Positions 33,491 to 46,357 of a stretch of 64,000 nucleotides of DNA are shown here, piece by piece (position 1 is the stretch's first letter; each line of letters starts with the position of its first letter). The notes beneath the pieces were generated by a model. The model worked only from the letters and a program-made list of their open reading frames with translations. It was not told where the DNA came from and searched no databases. Both the position numbers and the translations under genes were made by a program. Origin of the DNA: Maylandia zebra (Eukaryota > Chordata > Actinopteri > Cichliformes > Cichlidae); NCBI RefSeq assembly GCF_041146795.1, contig NC_135176.1, forward strand, positions 18,301,786 through 18,365,785. The letters are read 5' to 3'.

Positions 33491-33659
33491 TGGCAAAAAA
33501 TCTTAGAGTCTTATATTGCCTAAGCTGTGATAATGCAGACAGCAGTACTGCACATCATGATTCTGTTATGCAAACTGGAGTACCCCAGATGATGAAGTTC
33601 TAGCTGACTCCCTCAGCGTTTATATTTATCAAACCAATAGCTACTCTGGTTTGATAGCT

Positions 33660-33716
<57 letters not shown>
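33660..33716 (+). repeat. (GT)n microsatellite, 57 bp
   Basis: Mirror of the CA run upstream of OR3, about 27 bp shorter. The region beside it also differs slightly between arms. Confidence 0.97.
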
Positions 33717-33719
<3 letters not shown>

Positions 33720-34505
33720 CAGTGGGGGTGAGCTGGGTGGGTGGTGGGAGGTAGTTTCACATGTTGCTTTTTTCCTTTGTTGTTTGATATAGGTTTTTAA
33801 ATGTTCAGCATTTTTCAATAATTCAAAATTTATACTGTGCCAATATGTTACAAAGTGAGAGGTCTGAACTGCCAGAACAGTTTAAAACCTGGACTCTTGC
33901 TCTATGTAGCAATGCTGTTGCACTACTTGTCACAATGACTCTGTGTGGCAGGCAGTGTATGGGCCCTAATGCAGGACTTGGATGCAGAACTAAACTCAAA
34001 AGTCATCTTTATTGCTGGAACCTTTCAATAAACAAAGTAAAGCTGGGTTAAAGTTGAAGTTGGGCCCAAGTTCAATTCAATTCAATTCAATTCAATTGTA
34101 TTTATATAGCGCCAAATCACAACAAAAGTCGCCTTAAGGCGCTTCATAGATACAGAGAAAAACCCAACAATCATATGACCCTCTATGAGCAAGCACTTTG
34201 GCGACAGTGGGAAGGAAAAACTCCCTTTTAACAGGAAGAAACCTCCAGCAGAACCAGGCTCAGGGAGGGGCGGCCATCTGCTGCGACCGGTTGGGGTGAG
34301 AGAAGGAAGACAGGATAAAAGACATGCTGTGGAAGAGAGACAGAGGTTAATAACAGATATGATTCAATGCAGAGAGGTCTGTTAATACATAGTGAGTGAG
34401 AAAGGTGACTGGAAAGGAAAAACTCAATGCATCATGGGAATCCCCCGGCAGCCTACGTCTATTGCAGCATAACTAAGGGAGGATTCAGGGTCACCTGGTC
34501 CAGCC

Positions 34506-35252
34506 CTAACTATATGCTTTAGCAAAAAGGAAAGTTTTAAGTCTAATCTTAAAAGTAGAGATAGTGTCTGTCTCCCGAATCCAAACTGGAAGCTGGTTCC
34601 ACAGAAGAGGGGCCTGAAAACTGAAGGCTCTCCCTCCCATTCTACTTTTAAATACTCTAGGAACAACAAGCAGGCCTGCAGTGCGAGAGCGAAGTGCTCT
34701 AATAGGGTGATATGGTACTACAAGGTCATTAAGATAAGATGGGGCCTGATTATTTAAGACCTTGTATGTGAGGAGCAGGATTTTGAATTCAATTCTGGAC
34801 TTAACAGGAAGCCAATGAAGGGAAGCCAAAACAGGAGAAATATGCTCTCTCTTTCTAGTCCCTGTCAGTACTCTTGCTGCAGCATTTTGGATTAGCTGAA
34901 GGCTTTTCAGTGAGTTTTTTGGACATCCTGATAATAATGAATTACAGTAGTCCAGCCTGGAAGTAATAAATGCATGAACTAGTTTTTCAGCGTCACTCTG
35001 AGACAGGATATTTCTAATTTTAGAGATGTTGCGCAAATGGAAGAAAGCAGTCTTACATATTTGTTTAATATGTGCGTTGAAGGACATGTCCTGGTCAAAA
35101 ATGACTCCAAGGTTCCTCACAGCGTTACTGGAGGCCAAGGTAATGCCATCCAGGGTAAGAATCTGGTTAGATACCATATTTCTAAGATTTTCAGGGCCGA
35201 GTACAATAACCTCAGTTTTATCTGAATTAAGAAGCAGAAAGTTAGCGGCCAT
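34506..35252 (-). pseudogene. L2-like reverse transcriptase, C-terminal part
   Basis: Frame with FLLLNSDKTEVIVLGP, NLGVIFDQDMSFNAHIKQIC, FITSRLDYCNSLLSGCP, LQLIQNAAARVLTGTRKREH and LASLHWLPVKSRIEFKILLL, ending FLFAKAYS. This is the thumb and C-terminal region of ORF2. The catalytic motif upstream (around 35.3-35.5 kb) is out of frame. It is the best-preserved reference for the older fragments at 9.5, 15.0 and 59.2 kb. Confidence 0.85.
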
Positions 35253-35579
35253 CCAGGTCTTTATGTCTTTAAGACATTCATGCAGTTTAACTAATTGGTG
35301 TGTGTTATCTGGCTACATGGACAGATAGAGCTGGGTGTCATCAGCATAGCAGTGAAAATGTATGCTATGTCTTCTAATGATGCTGCCTAAGGGAAGCATG
35401 TATAATATAAACAGAATTGGTCCTAGCACTGAACCCTGTGGAACTCCATAATTAACCTCAGTGTGTGAAGAGGACTCTCCATTTACATGCACAAATTGGA
35501 GTCTATTAGATAGATATGATACAAACTACTGCAGTGCAGTACCTGTAATACCTACAGCATGTTCTAATCGCTCTAATAA

Positions 35580-36611
35580 CGTCAGACACATAAAAACCAA
35601 AATTTCCAGAAGCCTCGCAGTTTTGAACAAAGTGAAACAATTCCTTGATAAAGATGCACTTTGTACTCTGTACTGTACCCTGGTTCTTCCATATCTTACA
35701 TATTGTGTGGAAGTGTGGGGAAATACATATAAAAATACAACTAATCCATTAGTCACAGTACAGAAACGAGCACTGCGTATTATTCACAAGGCTGGTTATC
35801 TAGATCATACTCACAAATTCTTTCTTCAGGCAAAGTTACTTAAATTCCAGGATCTGGTTAATTACAATACATCCATAATTTTGTATAAAGCTTTTACTAA
35901 ACTTTTACCGGCAAATTTACAAACTAGATTTGAAATTCGAGAAAAGGTTTATAATGTGAGAGGCTTTGGAGAATTCAAATTACCCAGAACTCGAACAACC
36001 CGTAAAGGTTTTTGTGTGTCTGTATGTGGTGTGAAAATCTGGAACAGTCTGAGTTTACAATTGACACAATGCAAAAATATTCATAGATTTAAATTCCTCT
36101 ACAAACAGTTGGTCTGGTCACAGTATACTCAATGATGGTTTTTAGTGTGCTCTGTAATGTCTGTTCTCTTACCATTGCTGGTATGGATTCAAAAAAAAAA
36201 AAAAGTGTGCGTATGTATGTACATATATGTACATGTGTGTGTAGATATATATGTATGTATATGTATGTGTGCTTGTTACTTGTAGTTACCTGTGGTAATG
36301 CAATTTATAATTTACATATTCTGTATTCAGTTATGAAGGCTCTAATTGTTGTTTGCGAGCTGCCGTTTAGATGCTTGTATGTGCCCGGGGCTGTTGATGG
36401 GTCTGTATGCAATGATGGGCGTAGCTGCGGGAAGTTTATTGTTTTTTTTGTTGATGAGTGAATATAGGGGTGGGATTTAATAAGTTTTCTTCGTCCCACT
36501 TCTTTTTCAGGCAATTTTTGTTTTTTGTTTTGTGCATTTTATGTTCAATATAGGTATTTGTTGTGCCTGAAAATGAACAAATAAATGAAATGAATGAAAA
36601 ATGAAATGAAT
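35580..36611 (+). mobile_element. 5'-truncated LINE nested in the L2-like element
   Basis: A plus-strand insertion of about 1.0 kb that splits the L2-like ORF2. It carries the end of a different reverse transcriptase: QFLDKDALCTLYCTLVLPYL, TYCVEVWGNTYKNTTNPLV, VQKRALRIIHKAGYLDHTH, ending VWSQYTQ at 36135. After it come GT-rich sequence and a 3' tail of AATGAAATGAA repeats. Jockey/L2-group by look. Boundaries were fixed only by where the L2-like sequence stops and resumes. Confidence 0.7.
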
Positions 36612-36979
36612 AGGATATTATGGTCAACAGTATCGAATGCTGCAGTAAGGTCTAGCAGGACAAGCACAGAGATGAGACCACTGTCAGAGGCCATAAGAAG
36701 ATCATTTGTAACCTTCACTAAAGCTGTTTCTGTGCTGTGATGAGCTCTGAAACCTGACTGAAACTCTTCAAATAAACCATTGCTCTGCAGATGATCTGTT
36801 AGCTGTTTGACAACTACTCTTTCAAGGATTTTTGATACGAAAGGAAGGTTGGAGATTGGCCTATAATTAGCTAAGACTGCTGGGTCTAGAGATGGCTTTT
36901 TGAGTAAAGGTTTAACTACAGCCAGCTTGAAGGCCTGTGGTACATAGCCGATTATTAGAGATAAATGATGATCAAATGA

Positions 36980-38422
<1,443 letters not shown>

Positions 38423-38645
38423 TCACTGTTTTACTCTTTGGTTCAGGTGTGGATACTGTATTGTTCTTTCTTTGTAATTGTTTATGTTTAAGTTGTTTGT
38501 TGCTGGTTTTTAGTTTGTTTTTTGTCTTTTTGGAAGCTGACACAGTCTCTATGGAGATGGGTTTTTGGGGGGGTAGCAGGAGGAGAGAAGCTGCAGAGAG
38601 GCGTGTAAGACTGCAACTCTGCTTCCTGGTCCCAACTCTGGATAG

Positions 38646-39506
38646 TCATATTTTGGGGGGTTTAATAAATTTTTCCATATTTCTAGAAATGAGAGCTGCT
38701 CCATCCAAAGTGGGATGGATGCCGTCTCTCCTAACAAGACCAGGTTTCCTCCAGAAGGTTTGCCAATTATCTATGAAGCCCACATCGTTTCTGGGACACC
38801 ACTCAGACAGCCAGCAATTTAAGGAGAACATGCGGCTAAACATGTCACTCCTGGTCTGATTGGGGAGGGGACCAGAGAAAACTACAGAGTCCGACATTGT
38901 TTTAGCAAAGTTGTACACCGATTCAATATTTATTTTAGTGACCTCCGATTGGCGTAAGCGGGTGTCATTACTGCCGACGTGAATTATAATTTTACTGAAT
39001 TTACGTTTACCCTTAGCCAGCAGTTTTAAATTTCCTTCAATGTCGCCTGCTCTGGCCCCTGGAAGACAATTGACTATGGTTGCCGGTGTCTCTAGCTTCA
39101 CATGTCTGAGAACAGAATCACCAATTACCAGAGTTTGACCCTCGCCGAGTGGGGAAAAACGGTTAGACACATGAACGGGTTGGTGGTGTACCTGGGGCTT
39201 CTGTTTAGGACTATGCTTCCTCCTCACCGTCACCCAGCCGCCCTCTTTCCCCAGCTGCTTGGGGTCTGCCGGGGAATAGCTAGCGGGGCCTACGCTATCT
39301 TCGGCTGTACCAGCTACAGGGGCCTGGCTAGCTACGGGTGAATGAAGGGTGCGAAGCCGAGTCTCCAATTGAGTAATCCTGGCCTCTAGAGCTGCAAATA
39401 TGCTACATTTGTTACAGATATCATTACTGCTAAAGGAGGCCGAGGAGTAACTAAACATCTGACACAATGAGCAAGAAAGTGCAGGAGGGACAGGTGAAGT
39501 AGCCAT
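38646..39506 (-). pseudogene. L2-like ORF1 with SGNH/esterase-type domain
   Basis: 286 residues starting [20 protein letters not shown]. There is a Cys pair pattern near the start (CSLC ... CNKC), a coiled-coil-like segment ([14 protein letters not shown]), then an SGNH hydrolase-type domain: [11 protein letters not shown] (nucleophile Ser in GDS), HVGSNDTRL (GxND block) and [18 protein letters not shown] (catalytic DxxH block). Such esterase ORF1 proteins are known in CR1/L2 LINEs. The frame appears open, but with ORF2 broken the element is dead. Confidence 0.8.
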
Positions 39507-39763
39507 GGTGCTAATGAGTCGGCTACGAGCTAAGCTAAGCTAGCGAAACAGTACAGAGACAGTGAGTGAATACTTTGGCTATAAATTAGGTAGTGAGTAC
39601 ACAGAAAGTGTGCTTCGGATAAAGCACGTGAAGATTATACTATGAAAGAAGAATGTATTTAAAAGTTGTTAATTAAATTGCTAAGCAAATAAGCTACTCA
39701 GAAACACCACTGTGTTTGAGCAGGAACAGGAAGTGATACTCTACCGCAGAGCGAGCGAACACC

Positions 39764-40284
39764 AATTTCATTCACATTTGTGGAGGAATGTGGAGAGACA
39801 GTATCGATTGCTGCAGTTGGGGAGCAGTCTCTGCAGGCGGTGAGATGTGCAGAGACAGCAAATGCCTCCAACAAGCTCAAGCGTGAAACCTCTGATGAAC
39901 AGGTAGGCATCTTCGAAGCAGTAGTTCTTTCACTAGGCTGAAGTGATACACCATTAGTGGGAAGTGGGAAGGAAAAACTCCCTTTTAACAGGAAAAAATC
40001 CTCAGACAGAAGGGAAGGTCAGCCATCTGCTGCGACTGGCTGGAGGTGAGCAGAGGAACAATAGACAAAACCAGACTGTAGAAGCAAGCCAGAGACTAAT
40101 AATAACCAATGATTAAATGCAAAGTTGTGTATAAACAGTCAGTCAAAAAAAGATGAGGAAAAGAAATAGTGCATCTCAGGAACCCCCCAGCAGCCCAGGC
40201 CTTTTAAGGGTGGATGTCAAGGTCACCCACTCCCATTCTATGATATGGTACCATGAGGCCTTTAAGATAAGATGGGTTCAGATT
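39764..40284. repeat. LTR flank block, right-side mirror
   Basis: Mirror of 22023-22584, resuming directly after the L2-like LINE. It contains the old LINE remnant read in reverse. The last bases AGATT (40280-40284) are the target copy of LTR-d. Confidence 0.7.
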
Positions 40285-41032
40285 TGTCATGGTCTGGGTA
40301 GGTACCTGCAGGTCTCCAACAGCGGCTCCTCCTCCTTTAGGCAGAGATTGGTTGCTCCTCCCTGGCTGACCACCTGTGGGCAATTATTCCGGCAGCATAT
40401 AAGACCTGCGCACTCAACCGTTCATCGTCTGAGTATCTGCTATCCCCATGTTAGTCAAGTGGAGTGTGATTGCTTTGTCCAGAACCCGTGTGACGACTTA
40501 CCTGTTTTTCTTGTCCTCAGAGGTAGCTCCTGGAGTGGAGGTCTCGCCTCCCTCATCCCCGCCTTCCTGGACCTGGGCCACCTGCTGCTGGTACGACGTT
40601 GCCAACTGGCCCGCCACTCACTTGAATGCCTCCCCACGCCTCGACCGCATCCGGGCCTTCCGCCCCACCTGTCCCCTTCACCTGAAACCAAGTAAGGCAA
40701 CTCAGTTTGACTGTGGAGGATCGCCGATTGTCTGCTGGATCCCGTTGACTGTGCTCTCCTCTCATTACAGTGCCCCGGCCACTTCATAGCCCAGTTTCCA
40801 CCTCTCCACTGCCTCAGTTGTTCAGCTGCACCCTAGAGTTGTCTAGGTCACCCTTAGTTAACTTAGTTTTTCTGCGCGCCTCTAGTGTGGTGGCGTCGTG
40901 TTGTTTTGCTGGTGTTTAACTGTGGGGGGGGGGGGGGGGGGAATAAGCCTTCTGTTCACTTACAGTCTCGCTTCCGGTTTGGTTTCTGCACTTGTGTCCA
41001 TCTCTGTTATCTCGTGCCGCTGGGCCGTGACA
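40285..41032 (+). mobile_element. Solo gypsy LTR (LTR-d)
   Basis: TGTCATGG ... CCGTGACA flanked by AGATT (40280-40284, 41033-41037), the exact mirror of LTR-a and its AATCT duplication. It has the long form and a poly(G) run of 18 at 40924-40941 where LTR-a has a short C run. Shared flanks mean one insertion, later duplicated in inverted form. Confidence 0.85.
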
Positions 41033-41624
41033 AGATTATTAAAGATCTTATATGTGATCAGAAAGATTTTGAATTTTAGTTCTTGATGTAATGTGAGCCA
41101 ATGAAGAGAAACCAGTATGGGAGAAATATGATTAAGTATGTGCATTGATAATATTCATCAACAACTAAACGGGATTGTAGAAGACAAAACTAGAGGCTAA
41201 CTCCAAGGCTACTGCACAAGTCACCATCAAATGTGGAATATGCCAACATGCGCAATATGTCCCTATGCTATTCTGATTAGGCATCAACCCCAAAGCCCGC
41301 TCATTGCTAAGGGTGTTTATGGATATACTCAACAAAAATATAAACGCAACACCTTTGTTACTGCTCCCATTCCCCATGGGATGGACGTAGAGACCTAAAA
41401 TTCATTCCAGATACACAATATAACCATCCCTCCCAAACAGTGGTCACAAAATCAGTCCAAATGTGTGGTAGTGGGCACATCTGCTATATTGAGATAATCC
41501 ATCCCACCTCACAGGTGTGCCACATCAGGATGCTGATCTGACATCATGAGTAGTGCACAGGTGTACCTCAGACTGCCCACAACAAAAGGCCACCCTGGAA
41601 TGTGCAGTTTTGTCTCACAGCAAA

Positions 41625-42777
41625 ATGCCACAGATGCCACAAGCAATGAGGGAGCGTGCAATTGGCATGCTGACAGCAGGAATGTCAACCAGATCTGTCG
41701 CCCGTGCATTGAATGTTCATTTCTCAACCATAAGCCGTCTCCACAGGCGTTTCAGAGAATATGGCAGCACATCCAACCGGCCTCACAACCGCAGACCTCG
41801 TGTAACCACACCAGCCCAGGACCTCCACATCCAGCAGGTTCACCTCCAAGATCGTCTGAGACCAGCCACCCAGACAGCTGCTGGAACAATTGGTTTGCAC
41901 AACCAAACAATTTCTGCACAAACTGTCAGAAACCGTCTCAGGGACGCTCAACTGCATGCCCGTCGTCCTCATCGGGGTCTTGACCTGACTCCAGCTCGTC
42001 GCCATAACAGACTTGTGTGGGCAAATGCTCACATTCGATGGCGTCTGGCACGTTGGAGAGGTGATTGGGGAGGGGACCAGAGAAAACTACAGAGTCCGAC
42101 ATTGTTTTAGCAAAGTTGTACACCGATTCAATATTTATTTTAGTGACCTCCGATTGGCGTAAGCGGGTGTCATTACTGCCGACGTGAATTATAATTTTAC
42201 TGAATTTACGTTTACCCTTAGCCAGCAGTTTTAAATTTCCTTCAATGTCGCCTGCTCTGGCCCCTGGAAGACAATTGACTATGGTTGCCGGTGTCTCTAG
42301 CTTCACATGTCTGAGAACAGAATCACCAATTACCAGAGTTTGACCCTCGCCGAGTGGGGAAAAACGGTTAGACACATGAACGGGTTGGTGGTGTACCTGG
42401 GGCTTCTGTTTAGGACTATGCTTCCTCCTCACCGTCACCCAGCCGCCCTCTTTCCCCAGCTGCTTGGGGTCTGCCAGGTGTGCGCTTCACGGATGAATCA
42501 TGGTTCACATTGTTCAGGGCAGATGGCAGCTGAGAATGTCCCAGTTCTTGCATGGCCAGCATACTCACCGGACATGTCACCCATTGAGCATGTTCGGGAT
42601 GTGCTTGACCGGCGTATACGACAGCGTGTACCAGTTCCCACGAATATCCAACAACCTCGCACAGCCATTGAAGTGGAGTGGACCAACATTCCACAGGCCA
42701 CAATTGACAATCTGATAGACTCCATGCGACGATGTGTTGCACTGCATGAGGCAAATGGTGGTCACACCAGATACTGA
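41625..42777 (+). pseudogene. Tc1-like transposase broken by LINE sequence
   Basis: Starts MPQMPQAMRERAIGML (41625) with the HTH region, then is cut after RWRLARWRG by 412 bp of foreign sequence. It resumes at 42481 with the [14 protein letters not shown] segment in broken frame, jumps across the same internal deletion as the left copy to AENVPVLAWPAYSPDMSPIE, and ends HTRY. Non-functional. Confidence 0.8.
42064..42475 (-). mobile_element. 412-bp fragment of L2-like ORF1 inside Tc1
   Basis: As far as I can compare, identical to 38859-39270 and the same length. It reads [20 protein letters not shown] and HVGSNDTRL on the minus strand. It is flanked by AGGTG on both sides (42059-42063, 42476-42480). 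It has neither end of the LINE. Confidence 0.85.
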
Positions 42778-43098
42778 CCGGTTCTGGGTCCCCAGACCCC
42801 CAATAGTGCAAAAAACTGCACATTCCAGGGTGGCCTTTTGTTGTGGGCAGTCTGAGGTACACCTGTGCACTACTCATGATGTCAGATCAGCATCCTGATG
42901 TGGCACACCTGTGAGGTGGGATGGATTATCTCAATATAGCAGATGTGCCCACTACCACACATTTGGACTGATTTGTGACCACTGTTTGGGAGGGATGGTT
43001 ATATTGTGTATCTGGAATGAATTTTAGGTCTCTACGTCCATCCCATGGGGAATGGGAGCAGTAACAAAGGTGTTGCGTTTATATTTTTGTTGAGTGTA

Positions 43099-43975
43099 TG
43101 TCTGTGAAGGTTCTCAGTCATCCAGGTCATCGTAGTCAAAGGAGCTTGCAAAGAAAAGCGTCTGGACTTCTTTAAGTTGCTTGAAGACGTTTCACCTCTC
43201 ATCCGAGAAGCTTCTTCAGTTCTAAGGTCAAATGGTGGGGAGTCCCAGATTTAAACCTAGTGGGAGTATCCCCCCACAGAGGGACAAAAGGACCCCCTGA
43301 TGATCCTCTAATCGCCTGAGCCAAGGTGTGAAACTGGGTGTGGGTCCCAATCAGCCAGAGTTTCGGGTGAGCTCATTGTGAAACCTGGCCCCACCTTATC
43401 ATGCAAATTCCTGAGGTCAGATGGCCCAGGATGTGAGTGGGCGTTAAGGCGTCTGGGGAGGGAACTCAAAACTGGATTATAGATGGCAGACAGTTGGTGT
43501 CATAAACCACCGCCTCTGTTCAAAGATGGTCGCTCACAGTGGACATAGATGGCTTCTTTCACTCCTTTTTCAAACCATCTGTCCTCTCTGTCCCAAACGG
43601 GAACATTGGCATCCTCGAAAGAGTGTCCTTTATCCTTCAGATGCAGATGGACTGCTGAGTCTTGTCCTGTGGAGGTGGCTCTTCTATGTTGTGCCATGCG
43701 ATTGTGAAGTGGCTGTTTGGTCTCTCCAATGTAGAGGTCTGGGCATTCCTCGCTGCACTGTACAGCATACACCACATTGTTAAGTCTGTGTTTTGGCGTT
43801 TTGTCTTTCAGGTGAACCAGTTTTTGACTGAGCGTGTTGCTGGGTCTGAAATGCACCGGGATGTCATGCTTGGAGAAAACTCTCCTGAGTTTTTCTGATA
43901 CACCGGCTACATAGGGGATGACAATGTTGTTGCGTCTGTCCTTCTTATCCTCCCTCGCTGGTGTCTGATCTTCGA
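43099..43975 (-). mobile_element. Penelope-like element, 5'-truncated, unit 2
   Basis: 877-bp sister of 5781-6659, with the right-hand target copy CCAAACTA at 43976-43983. The left target copy is now at 13507-13514, on the far side of the 29.6 kb block. Because the two copies share both junctions, the Penelope insertion predates the split of units 1 and 2. Confidence 0.85.
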
Positions 43976-43979
43976 CCAA
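43500..43979 (-). pseudogene. Penelope-like GIY-YIG endonuclease, C-terminal part
   Basis: 159-residue frame with DRRNNIVIPYVAGVSEKLRR, VHFRPSNTLSQKLVH, NNVVYAVQCSEECPDLYIGE (the GIY-YIG core with associated cysteines), MAQHRRA, DKGHSFEDANVPV and RWFEKGVKEAIYVHCERPSL (catalytic Glu region). This domain cuts target DNA in Penelope-like retroelements. The reverse transcriptase is missing upstream, so it is a relic. It is better preserved than its unit 1 sister. Confidence 0.85.
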
Positions 43980-43983
43980 ACTA

Positions 43984-45285
43984 TATTCTCTTTAACTCTG
44001 ATGTATATTACGGAATCTATTTTCAACACGACTCAGAAAGAGAAATAAGAGTAATATTAAAACTAAATAGCTGGAATTGTTAAATAGCTGGAGATGTTAG
44101 CCCAGTGCATCTTGTATGCACACTTTCTCACAGTGACCTTTGCATTGTAAACAATAGAAGGTCATATTAACACACAGCTTGTAAATAGACACAGAAAAAA
44201 CTGGCAACCAAAAGATCTGCATGGCCTACAAGACATGCAAAACTAAGATGTTGCTTTCATCCTCCTGTTCCTGTAAAAAAAAGAAACATCCATGCTTTTT
44301 GCTCTGTGGGTGGAGGTGCAATCTTGCATATTGGTGTCAAGTCAGTCAAGTTTTTGTCAGTCCAGTCAGTCCCCATGTTTATTGCTGATAGCCGAACCTC
44401 TCGTGTCGCATTAAGTTTCTACTGCCAGCAATATGATGACATTTCAAAAAGAACAAAAATAGAATTTTAGAATGGATTACCTCGCTGAATCCTTTTAGGC
44501 AGGGACTCCCTATCTGGTTGCGTCCCAAATAAGTGACTTTCTCCAGAGCCCATTGTAATGTGGAGAAGCTCAGTTTGCGATCATTTTCCAGCAAAAATTT
44601 TACATAACGCTTTCAGATCCAATCATGCATGCCTGCTTGAAGGAGAGAAAATGGTCAAACAAAACTTTTAGTGCACTGTTTAAAAATACCAGCATAACCA
44701 AATATATAAAATCGTAGTCTTAGGGCTTATCCCTAAGTTACTGCAGTAGGTAACTGAACAAACTGGCGATCAGTAGCAGGCAGCGCTGGCTTAAATAGTC
44801 CTCCTGTAATTGGCAGCGGTTTGGGCTCAAGTGCGGCCCAGGTGGCTCCGCCCAGGAGAGAAGCCAGGGAACAATACTGATGACAAAATGCAAAAAGCCC
44901 CTAAGCTGCTCCCACAGACCATGACATTCTCTCACAAATCATTAACGTATTGCATTCATTGCTTTTAAAAAAACTTGTGTGTGATATGCAAGCTCCATTG
45001 GCAGCATTTATGACAACATGTAACTGCATATGGAGGGAGGCTCATGTGGGATTAATGCTATTAATTTACAGAAGGTTTTGTGGTTATGACACCTGTCTCC
45101 CACAGGCTAAAACTTAAAAAAAGAAGAAAAAAACCACAGAAAAACATTCATACCCACACCAATGGGCAATTTGTAATCACCAATTAACCTAACCCCACTA
45201 AGTGCATGTGTATGTACTGTAGGTGGAAGCTATGCAAACTCAGGTAGAACGTCTCAGCCAGTCGAGCAAAATATAATGTTCAACA
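43984..45285. repeat. Tandem unit 2 continuation (spacer)
   Basis: Matches unit 1 in pieces: 44095-44395 to 8125-8430, 44970-45085 to 8430-8545 and 45085-45285 to 9195-9387. The 44396-44970 part has no unit 1 counterpart and looks inserted (it includes a stretch CGGCCCAGGTGGCTCCGCCC typical of LTR-like sequence), but its ends are unclear. No gene is seen. Confidence 0.55.
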
Positions 45286-46357
45286 TAGAGATGGCACGAT
45301 ACCACTTTTTTATGTCCGATACCGATATCATAAATTTGGATGTTGGCCGATACCAATATGAATCCGATGTAGTGTGTTTTTCAATCAATAAAACTGTTTT
45401 TTTAATATCTTGCTGCATTTTGTATAAGTTCATACTCAAGTTGAAATAAACAACAACACTAAAGCTATTCTGTTATACCGGTATGTAAAAAATACACTGC
45501 ACCCAAAATATTTCATAGTTCAGCAAAACTGATCAATCTAATGAACTTAAACCTACTCCATCCTCACTATTCTGGTATTTTAAAGAGTACTTAGCAGAAA
45601 TATTAAGCAACCTAACTAATAGGGTTGCAAACTCCCAGCAAAAAAAAAACATAGGGAACTACCCCCCACCCCATGATGCTTAATTGACGTAATCAACTTT
45701 AATTTGATGCAGTGTGGAAAGAAAATGCACAGAAATAAATTATTTTCCAAGAATAATTAAATAGATTCAACATCTTTCTTCAACAGAATTGCAGACTGCA
45801 CAGATGGTACCTTCCCAAAGGAAAAAGTAGTATAGCTAACTAGGGTATATTAGACTTAACAGTTACTATATACAGTAATGGACTTCTATATATTTTACAT
45901 AAGATTAAAACTTTGGGTGTAAAATTCAGATAATTATTTATTAAAAGTGAGACATTTTAAATGAGAATAAGAAAGAAAAGTATGTCTTTGTGCCCCCTTC
46001 TCCCTGTTCATGTCCTATCGGCCCCCCTGGCTAAACTTTGCTAGATCCGCCCCTGCACAGTTACCAGCCATCAGCTACGTAGAAAAGGATCCTGGTCTAG
46101 AAAGTTATATAATATTAAATAAATTCTAACAACACCTTATCAAGCTTAAACGTGCTGCTGTTGTTCAGCCGCTGTTTTCCTCTTTCTGGTTGTTACGTCC
46201 CCTGGCTAGTCTAGGGGGTTGAAGGGACGAACATAAAGGTGGATAGAGAAGGAGGAGCCAAGATGGTAATTTTAGAAGGTTTATTTAATACTGGTGATGG
46301 GATTTGGGTTCAGACTGAGGTATAACGTCAGGGAGAGCCAAGGCCAACATAACAAAC

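Larger units (their letters stand above)
29596..34070 (-). repeat. Large inverted repeat, right arm
   Basis: Mirror of 22585-27080. Its outer end at 34070 abuts the L2-like LINE, after which the mirror resumes at 39764. It contains OR4. Confidence 0.9.
41326..43096 (+). mobile_element. Tc1-like transposon, right boundary copy
   Basis: The inverted counterpart of 13515-14868, 1771 bp. The 417-bp excess is a copy of LINE ORF1 (42064-42475) plus a 5-bp repeat. The inner end is TACTCAAC after TA (41324-41325); the outer end GTTGAGTG is followed by TA (43097-43098) and the Penelope copy. Long terminal inverted repeats are intact. Confidence 0.85.

Noticed and set aside
35461-36135. A 224-residue open frame as one gene
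   Set aside because: It runs from antisense L2-like sequence into the inserted LINE; only the part after about 35580 is real protein-coding ancestry.
41938-42438. A 166-residue minus-strand frame as a separate SGNH hydrolase gene
   Set aside because: It is the captured LINE ORF1 fragment reading on into antisense Tc1 sequence.
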